Shown in pieces: positions 41,683 to 49,781 of a stretch of 64,000 nt of DNA. Position 1 is the first letter of the stretch. Each line of letters begins with the position of its first letter. A model generated the notes under the pieces. It was not told where the DNA came from, made no database searches, and worked only from the letters and a program-made list of their open reading frames with translations. Source of the DNA: Pseudoxanthomonas wuyuanensis (GTDB lineage Bacteria; Pseudomonadota; Gammaproteobacteria; Xanthomonadales; Xanthomonadaceae). Where the stretch lies: positions 272,381 to 336,380 of the forward strand of contig NZ_OCND01000006.1 of NCBI RefSeq assembly GCF_900215535.1. Direction: 5' to 3'. The translations under genes were made by a program, and so were the position numbers.

Positions 41683-42987
41683 ATGTTTCCAGTTCTCAAG
41701 CCATCGATGCCGCTCTTCGCGCTGGCCATCGCGTGCGCCGCGACACCCGCCCATGCGCAGAACGCGGCCCGCTTGCCTGCGGCAATGCCTGCCCTGCCGG
41801 CCTTGCAGACACCGGCAGGGCAGGCATTGCCGCAGGCGGTCCAGCGTGCGCAGGGCATATTGCAGGACACCGCGTCGTCAGGTTTGACGCAGCTGCGACG
41901 GCTGGAAATCGAAAAGCGCCTGCGGCTGCACCGCGACGTACTCGATACCGACAACAAAGGCGCCCCGGTGTTGCGCAGCCAGGTGATCGCCATCGACCCG
42001 GCGCCCGAGGCGCTGCAACGCGCACGCAGCGCCGGCTTTGCGGTGATCGACGAGCGCAGCCTTGATGGGCTGGATCTGCGCATCGTGGTATTGCGCAGTC
42101 CGGACGGTACCGGCACCCGTGCCGCGCTGCGCAAGCTTCGACGCCTGGACCCTGCAGGCAGTTACGATTTCAATCACGTCTATTCCGGTTCCGCCGCTGT
42201 CAACGCGCAGGTATCGACTGCCGCATCGGCCACGGCACCGCCGTCGAAAGCCGTACGCATCGGATTGATCGACAGCGGCGTATCCGGCCAGCATCCGGCG
42301 CTTGCCGGGGTCGATATGAAGGTCTGGGGCTGCGAAGGCGAAGCGCATCCGGACGCACACGGCACCGCGGTCGCATCGCTGCTGGTTGGCGGTGCGGCGG
42401 CGGGGAGCACGCTGTATTCCGCCGACATCTATTGCGGCCGTCCGACTGGCGGTGCAGTCTCCGGCTTCGCCCAGGCCATGGCGTGGATGGCACGCGAGCG
42501 CGTCGGTGTGATCAACCTGAGCCTGGTAGGGCCCGATAACCATCTGTTGCAGCGCGCGATCCAGGCGCTGGCCGCTCGCGGGCATGTGCTGGTCGCCGCC
42601 GTGGGCAACGATGGTCCCGCGGCGCCGCCATTGTTTCCAGCCGCCTATCCCGAAGTCATCGGAGTGACCGCGGTGGATCAGCGCCAGCGTGCTCTGCCCG
42701 AAGCCGGCCGTGGCCGCCAGGTCGACTTTGCCGCTCGCGGAAGCCAATTGCGTGTCGCCCGCCCCGACGGCGACTGGGATACGGTGCGCGGCACGTCTTT
42801 TGCCGCTCCGCTGGTGGCCAGGGCGGCCGCGCAGCTGATCGGCGCCCCGGGCGAAGCCGAGGCCATCCGCGTACGCGCGCAGCTGATCGCCCAGGCCGTG
42901 GATCTGGGCTCCAAAGGGCGCGACAACACCTATGGTCACGGACTGCTGGATGCACTGCCGACGGCAGCGGTTGCCGAAACACGCTGA
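41683..42987 (+). CDS. Secreted subtilisin-family (S8) serine protease
   Basis: Exported protease of about 434 residues. The signal peptide is MPLFALAIACAATPAHA. A propeptide-like region precedes the catalytic domain. The triad motifs are IGLIDSGVSGQHP (Asp), DAHGTAVASLLVGG (His) and RGTSFAAPLVARAAAQLIG (Ser). VLVAAVGNDGPAAPP provides the oxyanion Asn. The start is ambiguous: ATG 41683 fits the signal peptide, with weaker candidates at 41635 and 41707. It is divergent from the ECF sigma operon. Confidence 0.9.
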   Translation: MFPVLKPSMPLFALAIACAATPAHAQNAARLPAAMPALPALQTPAGQALPQAVQRAQGILQDTASSGLTQLRRLEIEKRLRLHRDVLDTDNKGAPVLRSQVIAIDPAPEALQRARSAGFAVIDERSLDGLDLRIVVLRSPDGTGTRAALRKLRRLDPAGSYDFNHVYSGSAAVNAQVSTAASATAPPSKAVRIGLIDSGVSGQHPALAGVDMKVWGCEGEAHPDAHGTAVASLLVGGAAAGSTLYSADIYCGRPTGGAVSGFAQAMAWMARERVGVINLSLVGPDNHLLQRAIQALAARGHVLVAAVGNDGPAAPPLFPAAYPEVIGVTAVDQRQRALPEAGRGRQVDFAARGSQLRVARPDGDWDTVRGTSFAAPLVARAAAQLIGAPGEAEAIRVRAQLIAQAVDLGSKGRDNTYGHGLLDALPTAAVAETR

Positions 42988-43090
42988 ACGCCGGCTGAGG
43001 TCAGTCGAGTCCCGGGGAAGAATCCCGTCATCGCGTTCGTAATCCCTGTGAGTGCCGCGGAATGGCCCGCGAACCACAGGAGAACGAACG

Positions 43091-43801
43091 ATGAAAACCA
43101 AGCTGCTGCTCCCCACTGTTCTGGCCACCAGCCTGCTGACTGCAGCCCTGTCCGCGACGGCGCAGGATGTGGCTGCGGATGGCTCCGCCAATGCCGCCGC
43201 CGAGGCGTTTGCCGAAGCCTCGGCGCCCACCGAACAGCTTGCCGCGCGCTACGCGGATCTGATGGGCTCGACCGAGGCGGCGACCGCGCTGATCCAGCGA
43301 CTCCGCAGCAACGCCGAAGACGGCGCCGCGATGGGCTATGGCGAAATCGACAACGCCCTGGCGCTGACCCGCTCGGCGATCGAATCCGGCGCCGCCACCA
43401 GTGCCGATGCCGCCCTGGATACCGTGCTGCAACTGCGCAGCGACGGCATGGGCTGGGGCCAGGTTGCGCAGGAACTGGGCGTCAGTCTTGGCGACGCGGT
43501 CAGCACCGCGCATGGCGTTGGCACCGCGGCGCAGGCCGGGGGCAACGCGGATGCCACGCTGTCGCTGGCCGGGCAAACCGGGGTCGGCACGGTTGCCGCA
43601 GGCAGCGTCGGCGCCGGCACCGCCGCATCGGTCGGGGTCAGGGCCGGTGCGGACCGCAATGCCGGCGCCAACGTGAACACACGCGTGGACGCGCGCATCG
43701 ATGCCGGCCTGCGCGGTTCGGTCCCGGACCGTCCGGCGGGGCTGAGCGCGCCGCAACTGCCGCAACGGCTGCCGCTTCTGAGCCGTCCGGGTCGTCCATA
43801 A
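43091..43801 (+). CDS. Secreted Ala/Gly-rich hypothetical protein
   Basis: Protein of 236 residues with a signal peptide (LLLPTVLATSLLTAALSATAQ). The first half is acidic and Ala-rich (ANAAAEAFAEASAPTEQLAARYADLMG) and has a helix pattern around ATALIQRLRSN and AMGYGEIDNAL. The second half is Gly/Ala/Thr-rich low complexity (GTVAAGSVGAGTAASVGVRAG), ending in a Pro-rich basic tail. AGGAGAACGAACG precedes the ATG. Similar frames occur in xanthomonads as uncharacterised secreted proteins. It belongs to the gene row led by the subtilase; function unknown. Confidence 0.75.
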   Translation: MKTKLLLPTVLATSLLTAALSATAQDVAADGSANAAAEAFAEASAPTEQLAARYADLMGSTEAATALIQRLRSNAEDGAAMGYGEIDNALALTRSAIESGAATSADAALDTVLQLRSDGMGWGQVAQELGVSLGDAVSTAHGVGTAAQAGGNADATLSLAGQTGVGTVAAGSVGAGTAASVGVRAGADRNAGANVNTRVDARIDAGLRGSVPDRPAGLSAPQLPQRLPLLSRPGRP

Positions 43802-43917
43802 CCTCGCAGCCGCTGATACGCGGCAATCCAATGAAGACCACGAGCCGACCATCGGCGGGCGCCACGCCTGCCGATGGTCCGGACTCCCGCAGAATGGGTT
43901 CCTCAGGAAACGACACG

Positions 43918-44742
43918 ATGATCTGTTCGACCATGATGCGTTCGGCGTTGACGATTGCCGCGCTGACCGTCGCCGGCACGGCCGGAGCAGCCGATGGCGC
44001 TACCAGCTTCGGCGTCGGTGTGGACTACAGCAGCGGCAAGTACGGCGGCGACATCGCCACCGAAATTCTCTCCATTCCAGTCTCCACTCGCGTCACCCGC
44101 GGCAACTGGAGCTTCCGCGCCAGCCTGCCGTGGATCCGCGTTTCCGGCGATCCCGACGTGCTGCCGACCTTGGGTGCGGTGGACAACCTCAACCCGCTCG
44201 GCCGCGGGCGCAGCGGAATCATCGGCGCGCCGCCCGAAGATCAGGGACAGGCCGAAAACGGCACCGCTTCGGGTCTGGGCGATCTCACGTTGGGTGTGGC
44301 CTATTCGGTGCCTACCGGCGGTGCGCTCGGACTGGATCTGGGCATCCACGCCAAAATCGCCACCGCCGATGAGGACCAAGCACTGGGCACCGGCGCCAAC
44401 GACTACGGTCTCAGCGTCGACCTGCACCGCGACTTCGGCGGGACATTGCTGTTCGGCGGCGTTGGGCACACATGGCTCGGCACATCGGAGTTCATCGACG
44501 TCGACAGCATCGATACTGGCAACCTCGGCATCAGCCGGCGCATCGGCCGTGCCCGCGTCGGCACCCTGTACGAGCATCGCAGCGCCACCATCAGCAGCCT
44601 GGAACCGCGCCGCGATCTGGTCGGATTCGTCAATCTTCCCAGTGCCGGCAATGGCAGGCTGCAGCTGTACCTCAGCCATGGCCTCTCCGACAGCAGCCCG
44701 GACTGGGGCATTGGCGTGGCGATCAGCTCGGGCCACCGATAG
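43918..44742 (+). CDS. Probable outer-membrane beta-barrel protein
   Basis: Exported protein of about 274 residues. Signal peptide: MMRSALTIAALTVAGTAGAA. The mature part alternates short amphipathic strands with turns (SFGVGVDYSSGKYGGD, WSFRASLPWIRVSGDP, LTLGVAYSVPTGG, LQLYLSHGLSDSSPDWGIGVAISSG), the pattern of a 12- to 14-strand outer-membrane barrel or transporter-like porin. No clear family motif. The start at ATG 43918 has AGGA nine bases upstream; a longer upstream frame lacks a signal peptide. It is the last gene in the row following the subtilase. Confidence 0.72.
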   Translation: MICSTMMRSALTIAALTVAGTAGAADGATSFGVGVDYSSGKYGGDIATEILSIPVSTRVTRGNWSFRASLPWIRVSGDPDVLPTLGAVDNLNPLGRGRSGIIGAPPEDQGQAENGTASGLGDLTLGVAYSVPTGGALGLDLGIHAKIATADEDQALGTGANDYGLSVDLHRDFGGTLLFGGVGHTWLGTSEFIDVDSIDTGNLGISRRIGRARVGTLYEHRSATISSLEPRRDLVGFVNLPSAGNGRLQLYLSHGLSDSSPDWGIGVAISSGHR

Positions 44743-44782
44743 CGGCGCTGCCCTCCGCGCCGACCGCAGCCTGTTCTGAACG

Positions 44783-44824
44783 CAGACAGACAAAACCCCG
44801 CCGGAGCGGGGCTTTGTCTGTCTG
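44783..44824 (-). terminator. Original tRNA-Thr terminator, now left of the integrated element
   Basis: Arms of 19 bases, CAGACAGACAAAACCCCGC and GCGGGGCTTTGTCTGTCTG, with one mismatch and a four-base loop. On the minus strand it would follow tRNA-Thr if the element were absent. The insertion has separated it from the intact tRNA at 53973-54048, leaving it against attL. It may also end the rightward gene row from the subtilase. Confidence 0.8.
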
Positions 44825-44868
44825 GTGCCGGAAACAGGAGTCGAACCTGCGACCTACGCATTACGAAT
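44823..44868. repeat. attL: 46-bp direct repeat (displaced 3' end of tRNA-Thr)
   Basis: The 46 bases are identical to 53973-54018. They correspond to the CCA end, acceptor 3' strand, T arm and most of the anticodon arm of tRNA-Thr on the minus strand. To the right the match stops (CCTG here, GCGC at attR), so this copy is a remnant without the rest of the tRNA. It marks the left end of the element. Confidence 0.95.
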
Positions 44869-44964
44869 CCTGTGCAATGCAGCAACTAAGCATCCCTAAC
44901 AATCACAATTTTCCCCTGTAATAACCGCACATTCTCCGACCTAACTGGAACACTTGCTATCGCC

Positions 44965-45009
44965 GGGTAACACTGGGTAACATCCCCGTTGTTACCCAGT
45001 TTGTTACCC
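44965..45009. promoter_or_regulatory. Four GGGTAAC/GTTACCC sites next to the integrase (arm-type sites)
   Basis: Heptamers GGGTAAC at 44965-44971 and 44975-44981, and the inverted GTTACCC at 44991-44997 and 45003-45009. Spacing inside each pair is 10 and 12 bases, about one helical turn. Two more copies lie at the other end (53898, 53909). They are likely arm-type binding sites for the integrase or the AlpA-like protein, and also lie in the integrase promoter. Confidence 0.7.
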
Positions 45010-45022
45010 AAACGAGCGACGC

Positions 45023-46396
45023 ATGCCAAGAATCAAGGTCACCACGAAGGGACTGGAAGCCATCGTGAGCAAGCGCCATGCCGAGCGAGTCGACTACTTC
45101 GACAGCGCCACGCCTGGCCTGAGTCTGCGCGTAGGGCCGCGGGACGCGGTTTGGCACTACATGCGCCGGATCGACGGCAAGCTGACCCGCCTGCGACTGG
45201 GCACGGATGACGAACTGGCGGCGGTCGGCAGGCCGGATCGCAAGGCCAGTTTCACAATCGCCCGCGAGAAGGTCGGCGAGATTGAGCAGACCATCGCCGC
45301 GGGGAAGCACCCCAAGGCCGAGCAGGCGCGAGAGCGGGCAGAAAAACGCGAGTCGCGGGAGCGGGATGAAGGGCGCCTGGTACGCAACGTCGCCGAGGCT
45401 TGGAAGAAATCGCATCTGGGCGAATTGGCTGCCACTACGCAGGCCGACTACAAGCGCGCGCTGGCGGAGTTCACCGAGGCCCACGGCGACGATGACATCG
45501 GCGTCCTGACTCGTGGCCAGATCAAGCGCGCGCTGGACCGGGTGAAGGCCAGGTCACCATCTGCAGCCAACCGTGCCGCCGTGGTCATCCGCCTTTTGTT
45601 CGCCTACGCGACTGACCGCTACGACCTGCCAAGTAACCCAGCCGCCGACATCAAGAACCCGGCCCGGCAGAAGATCCGCAAGCGCACGCTGAGCCGTGAT
45701 GAGGTTCGGATCTTATGGAAAGCGTGTTTGCTGGCGGGATACCCCTACGGCGACGCCCTGCGATTTGCGCTGTGCACCGGGCAGCGCATCGGAGAAGTTG
45801 GCAACTTCCGGCGAAGCGATATCGACAGCTCTGGTGAGTATTGGGAGCAGACGGAGAACAAGTCCGACAGCCGGATCGACGTGCACGTTGCCGAGCATGC
45901 GCGTGGCATCCTCGCTGCCTGCCCGGACTTCGGGAGGCGCTCGCCGTTCTTCACTGCGGGCAGGGCGTCTGACGACGAAGATGATCTGGATGGCCGGAAG
46001 ATGGCCGGCATCCATTCTGACCGCTGGAACAAAGCAATCCCGAGGCATATCCAGCCGCGCATCTCGGAAGCTGCCAAGGCGCTGGGATTGGATCCGATCA
46101 CGGAACCTTGGACCCCGCATGATCTGCGTCGGACCGTGCGTACGGGCCTGACGGGCTGGTGCTTGGGCGTGTCGCCGGATACTGCGGAGCGCGTCCTTAA
46201 TCACTCCATTGGCGGCCTGCGTGCGGTCTACGATCACGCGGATTACCGGCCTCACGTCGCCGAGGCATTGCGCATTTGGGATGCAGAGTTGGCGCTGATT
46301 CTGGACGGCAAGCCGTCATCCAGGCAGCAGCGGGCGGATGCCACGAAAAAGGTGAAGCGCAGCGCCAAGGTTGTGCCTATAAGGCGTCGCGCATGA
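45023..46396 (+). CDS. int: Tyrosine recombinase integrase of the element (P4 type)
   Basis: Site-specific recombinase of 457 residues. The N-terminal DUF4102-like part reads YFDSATPGLSLRVGPRDAVWHYMRR. A SAM-like core-binding domain spans roughly 120-210. The catalytic domain shows CTGQRIGEV (Arg I), PHDLRRTVRTGL (His-x-x-Arg), LNHSIGG and the tyrosine region VYDHADYRPHVAEAL. It is adjacent to attL in the usual position. Its stop overlaps the next gene (ATGA), so the two are coupled. tRNA 3' ends are the normal target for this family. Confidence 0.95.
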   Translation: MPRIKVTTKGLEAIVSKRHAERVDYFDSATPGLSLRVGPRDAVWHYMRRIDGKLTRLRLGTDDELAAVGRPDRKASFTIAREKVGEIEQTIAAGKHPKAEQARERAEKRESRERDEGRLVRNVAEAWKKSHLGELAATTQADYKRALAEFTEAHGDDDIGVLTRGQIKRALDRVKARSPSAANRAAVVIRLLFAYATDRYDLPSNPAADIKNPARQKIRKRTLSRDEVRILWKACLLAGYPYGDALRFALCTGQRIGEVGNFRRSDIDSSGEYWEQTENKSDSRIDVHVAEHARGILAACPDFGRRSPFFTAGRASDDEDDLDGRKMAGIHSDRWNKAIPRHIQPRISEAAKALGLDPITEPWTPHDLRRTVRTGLTGWCLGVSPDTAERVLNHSIGGLRAVYDHADYRPHVAEALRIWDAELALILDGKPSSRQQRADATKKVKRSAKVVPIRRRA

Positions 46397-47052
46397 CGAA
46401 GAAGAAGACCGGCGCGTTTCATGGCGCGTGGATGAACGGCACCGTCCCGGCAGACCTGTTGCGCCAACGGTTGGGCGCTGAGCGCAGTGCGAAAATCAAT
46501 CCCGCTCCCATCATCGCCACGTTGTCTCGTCAAATGGAGCTTTGGCGGTTCAACCTGCAACGACAGGACGCTGACCCGCAACCCGCGCAATGGGTTGACC
46601 TGCTGCACGCGATCAAGGTTCCGGACACGCCGAATTTTCGCGACGTGGACACGCTGCGCGCGCAAGTCGAAGCCTTGCCGGTTCGCGTTGCTGGAGTGCT
46701 GAACGAGGTGCTGTTCAAACGTGCCGAAATCGGCCGCGTGGCGCTGTTTGAAAGGATGATGAGGGACGCAACGCCGCGCAATGCGACCGCATCACCGGCC
46801 GATGTTGTGCTGCTGCGCGGCGCCCTGGTCGATATGATCGAGTCCTTGCGATACGTCCGCGGCAGACGCGGGCCGAAATTGAAACAGGATATCGGGCCGG
46901 TCCTGCGAGCCGTGCATGCCGCGATTGTCACAAATTCCAGAATGGCGGACGTGCCGGCGCGCGAACTGGCCGCAGACCTGCTGGTCATGTGCGGCATCCC
47001 TGCACCGAAGGGCCGAAGCCGGCTTTCGGAGTTGTTTAGTCCAGCCCGCTAG
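46393..47052 (+). CDS. Hypothetical protein coupled to the integrase
   Basis: Protein of 219 residues starting MTKKKTGAFHGAWMNGTVPA, overlapping the integrase stop by four bases. It appears mostly helical and basic, with no signal peptide or recognisable motif. The middle contains PVRVAGVLNEVLFKRAEIGRV and LLRGALVDMIESLRYVRGRRG. Translational coupling to the integrase suggests a role in integration, excision or its control, but this is only context. I do not recognise the family. Confidence 0.7.
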   Translation: MTKKKTGAFHGAWMNGTVPADLLRQRLGAERSAKINPAPIIATLSRQMELWRFNLQRQDADPQPAQWVDLLHAIKVPDTPNFRDVDTLRAQVEALPVRVAGVLNEVLFKRAEIGRVALFERMMRDATPRNATASPADVVLLRGALVDMIESLRYVRGRRGPKLKQDIGPVLRAVHAAIVTNSRMADVPARELAADLLVMCGIPAPKGRSRLSELFSPAR

Positions 47053-47142
47053 CCGGGGGAAATTATCGGACAACTCGTAGCGGAACATTGAATAACTTCT
47101 ATATCCGAAGCGCTGCATGGTGTGGCGCATCGGAATCGCAAG

Positions 47143-47352
47143 ATGAGTAAAACCCCTGATCCCGGTCGCGTGCTTCCCGCGCGAGTCGTCCGAAACCGCT
47201 TTGGCGGCATCAGCGCGATGACCCTTTGGCGCTGGCAACAGGCCGGCATTATCACGCCGCCACTCCAGATCAACGGGCGAAACTACTGGCCGGAGGCCGA
47301 CGTTGATCGAATCATCGCCGAACGTGCTGCCAGCGCGCCGAAGGCAGCATGA
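47143..47352 (+). CDS. AlpA-like DNA-binding regulator/excisionase
   Basis: Small protein of about 69 residues with a MerR/AlpA-type helix-turn-helix: VVRNRFGGISAMTLWRWQQAGIITPPLQINGRNYWPEADVDRII. The strand after the helices (GRNYWPEADV) is typical of AlpA and Xis-like regulators in P4-type satellites. The ATG at 47143 has GGAA seven bases upstream; a GTG at 47122 is possible. It overlaps the next gene by four bases. It likely controls excision or transcription of the element. Confidence 0.8.
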   Translation: MSKTPDPGRVLPARVVRNRFGGISAMTLWRWQQAGIITPPLQINGRNYWPEADVDRIIAERAASAPKAA

Positions 47353-47591
47353 ACGGCGAAGCCCGCATGCGCGCACCACTGTACGGACCCAGCGCGGCTG
47401 AGCTTCGTCGACAATTGCCCGACCTGGGCGATGGCCTCCGGGCGCAGTGTATCGAGCTGCACAACGCGCCTTCACCAGAGCGGTGCGAACGACTGGCGTT
47501 GAACCTTGATGGCGCGCGCCGCGCCGTGCTGCAACTTGCAGAAACCATGCGTCACGAGCAAAGGGGAGCGCCGTCGAATGGCGAGACCTGA
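47349..47591 (+). CDS. Small hypothetical protein
   Basis: 80-residue protein, MNGEARMRAPLYGPSAAELR at the start, mostly helical, with no membrane segment or motif. It overlaps the AlpA-like stop (ATGA) upstream and its end overlaps the next gene by 14 bases, so it is part of a tightly coupled early operon. Function unknown. Confidence 0.65.
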   Translation: MNGEARMRAPLYGPSAAELRRQLPDLGDGLRAQCIELHNAPSPERCERLALNLDGARRAVLQLAETMRHEQRGAPSNGET

Positions 47592-48450
47592 AAATGCCGA
47601 CGCCCCGCTGCGGAAACAGCGAGGCGTCGAGGACAACATGGACTTGGGCAAGCCGCAGGCGAAGGATAACACCGCCGGCAGCTTCAACTACAGCGGCAAG
47701 CTCGCGCTGTTCGTCGCTGCAGCGCGCGATCCGCGGCTCATGAAGACCGACCTGGCCGCCTTCAGCGTGCTTCTCGAGCATGCCGATAAGCACACGGGCG
47801 AAGCGTATCCGTCCGTCGCGCGCATCGTCGCCGAGAGTCGCGTCCCCAGAACCACGGTCATTCGCGCCTTGAAGCGCCTGGAAGACTGCAACTGGATCCG
47901 CACCGACAAGCGCATCGGAGCGCATTCGACCTATTGGCTAACCGGTTCCACAGATGGCACCGGTTCCACACACGGGACGCGTACCACGCAGGTCAGCAAC
48001 CGGTGCCATCCAGGACTGCGCACCGGTTCCACACACGGGACCGATCCGGTCCCACACGTGGAACCCGAACAAGGAGAAAAGAAGAACAGGGTTGTAACAG
48101 GTGAGAGCGCGCGCACGAAACAAGTGCAGATGACATTGCCGACCTGGTTACCTGCTGACGCTTGGGCTACGTGGAAGCAACACCGAAAAGCGGTTGGCAG
48201 GAAGTTCACCGAGCATGCCGAGGAACTCGCCCTGCGGCGACTGGCAACCCTGCGGGCTGAAGGCCATGACCCGGTGAAGGTGATCGAGCTGGCCATCGAA
48301 TCGTGCTGGTCAAGTTTCAATCCCCGCGAATCGACGAAGGCCAGTGGCAACGGCGCCGGCCAGATCCAGCGGGATACCAGGTCCGAGGATGAGATCGAGG
48401 CCGCCAACCGGGAGCAGCTCGCGCGATTCGGAATCGAGGTGGAGGCATGA
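47578..48450 (+). CDS. Phage O-like replication protein with an N-terminal winged helix
   Basis: Protein of 290 residues. The N-terminal part is a winged helix: FSVLLEHADKHTGEAYPSVARIV, then RTTVIRALKRLEDCNWIRTDKR. The middle (residues about 122-165) carries repeated GSTHGT-like peptides that are produced by DNA repeats. The C-terminal part, WLPADAWATWKQHRKAVGRKFTEHAEELALRRL, resembles C-terminal domains of phage replication and primosome proteins. It is followed, with an ATGA overlap, by a DnaC-like ATPase. This matches the lambda O/P arrangement of initiator plus helicase loader. The start ATG is at 47578. Confidence 0.75.
   Translation: MARPENADAPLRKQRGVEDNMDLGKPQAKDNTAGSFNYSGKLALFVAAARDPRLMKTDLAAFSVLLEHADKHTGEAYPSVARIVAESRVPRTTVIRALKRLEDCNWIRTDKRIGAHSTYWLTGSTDGTGSTHGTRTTQVSNRCHPGLRTGSTHGTDPVPHVEPEQGEKKNRVVTGESARTKQVQMTLPTWLPADAWATWKQHRKAVGRKFTEHAEELALRRLATLRAEGHDPVKVIELAIESCWSSFNPRESTKASGNGAGQIQRDTRSEDEIEAANREQLARFGIEVEA
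47941..48064. repeat. Iteron-like repeats inside the O-like gene (candidate replication origin)
   Basis: Two exact 20-bp copies of ACCGGTTCCACACACGGGAC at 47959-47978 and 48022-48041, plus degenerate copies near 47941, 47999 and 48045. The last one, GGTCCCACACGTGGAACC, is close to a perfect dyad. Repeats inside the middle of an initiator gene are exactly where the lambda origin sits in gene O. An origin function is inferred. Confidence 0.65.
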
Positions 48451-49301
48451 CCGCCCCGCTCGAAGCTGCCGGCGACGTGCGCACCTGGACATGCGAGAGT
48501 CACGGCGAGGTGTACGGCGAGTTACCTGGCGCCGTGTCCATGATCTGGCGATGCCCGACCTGCGAAGCCGAGGCCATGCGGCAGGAGCGCGCGTTCCTGG
48601 CCGAGCGCCGCCGGTACGCGTGGTGGCGCAACGACAGCGGCATCCCCGCGCGCTACCGCTCGGCCACGCCCGCCCATGTCCAGCCGCTTTCACCTGGCGC
48701 AAAGACCCTGGCCAGCGCTGCAGCGCGGTACAGCCAGACCTTGAGCGAGCGCCTGGATGCTGGCGAGGGTCTGGTGCTGCTGGGGCCGCCTGGGCTGGGG
48801 AAGACGCTGGCGCTGGCCGCAATCGTCAACGCCGCCTGCCGAGAGTTCCGCGGCCCGGTGTACGCGGTATGGCCTGACGTGCTGGCCGAGGTGAAGGCAG
48901 GATTCGGCGGCAGTCGAGACGACCCACGCAGAGAGGCAGCGGAGCGACTCCGCGATGCGCCGCTGCTGGCCCTGGACGAACTCGGCGTGAAGGGCGCCAG
49001 CGACTTCGACCACGCGGAACTGTTCGGGCTGGTCGACTACCGCTACCGGGAAACGCTGCCGACACTGGTCGCGGCGAATGCTACGCCCAACAACTTCGCC
49101 GCGCTGGTCGGTGAGCGCATCGCTGATCGCCTACTCGAATCCGGGCCGCTGATCGTACTGAGCGGCGATAGCCAGCGCGGGAAGGTCGCACTTGACGGTC
49201 CCGATGCCATGCCCCCGCCGCCATCCGAGATCACCGTTCGCACCCACGGCCACGGCCGGTGGAGCGAGCGCCGGATTCATGCGCCCGATGGCCGTCCGTA
49301 G
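48447..49301 (+). CDS. DnaC-like helicase-loader ATPase
   Basis: AAA+ protein of 284 residues. The N-terminus has a cysteine-containing stretch (TWTCESHGEVYGELPG and WRCPTCEAEAM), possibly a zinc ribbon. Walker A is LLGPPGLGKTLALAAIV, Walker B PLLALDELGVKG, and sensor-type residues occur in PTLVAANATPNNFAALVGERIADRL. Such proteins load the host DnaB helicase at a phage origin. It overlaps the O-like gene by four bases. Confidence 0.88.
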   Translation: MTAPLEAAGDVRTWTCESHGEVYGELPGAVSMIWRCPTCEAEAMRQERAFLAERRRYAWWRNDSGIPARYRSATPAHVQPLSPGAKTLASAAARYSQTLSERLDAGEGLVLLGPPGLGKTLALAAIVNAACREFRGPVYAVWPDVLAEVKAGFGGSRDDPRREAAERLRDAPLLALDELGVKGASDFDHAELFGLVDYRYRETLPTLVAANATPNNFAALVGERIADRLLESGPLIVLSGDSQRGKVALDGPDAMPPPPSEITVRTHGHGRWSERRIHAPDGRP

Positions 49302-49312
49302 GCCCGCCTTGC

Positions 49313-49726
49313 ATGCACGAAGGCCTCCCAATCGGCACCGCAGCCCAGCAGCTTGGCATCGCGCCGGGCACGTTGCGGCGCTGGGTGCGGGAAGGCTGCC
49401 CAGTTGCAGCGCGCGGCCGGCGAGGGCGTGGCCATGCGGTCCTAATCGACCCCGATGCAGTCCTGCAGTGGCGAGGGGCCGGCGAGCGCGAGCGGCTACT
49501 GTTGGAGCTGGCCGGCGCCATTCCCGGTCTCTTGGCCGAGGCCGCAGTGGAATCGCTGCGGCAGGCGGAAGGCCTGGACAAGCGGCGTCTCGCCGGAACT
49601 CTGGCTGCGACCTGGTACCTGTCCACAACGACGCTACTGGATCACCTGCGGATGACCTGCCCGGCCGTGCCGGATCTGGCCGAAGTGCCGGAGCAGATCG
49701 AACGGCTCAAGAAAATCGCACGCTGA
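49313..49726 (+). CDS. Nu1-like HTH protein, possible small terminase subunit
   Basis: 137-residue protein starting MHEGLPIGTAAQQLGIAPGT. The winged helix LRRWVREGCPVAARGRRGRGHAVLIDPDAVLQW closely resembles the DNA-binding N-terminus of lambda gpNu1, the small terminase subunit. A helical C-terminus follows. It directly precedes the major capsid gene, the position expected for a packaging gene. It could instead be a transcription regulator. No large terminase subunit is found nearby, so packaging would need a helper phage. Confidence 0.6.
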   Translation: MHEGLPIGTAAQQLGIAPGTLRRWVREGCPVAARGRRGRGHAVLIDPDAVLQWRGAGERERLLLELAGAIPGLLAEAAVESLRQAEGLDKRRLAGTLAATWYLSTTTLLDHLRMTCPAVPDLAEVPEQIERLKKIAR

Positions 49727-49781
49727 CGAGTGATTTTAAGCGGTTGGCCTATGGTCGCCGCATCAACCTCGGAGAACATCG

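Noticed and set aside
47941..48064. CRISPR array
   Set aside because: The repeats are few, irregularly spaced, partly degenerate and lie inside a coding sequence; spacers are absent. They fit iterons better.
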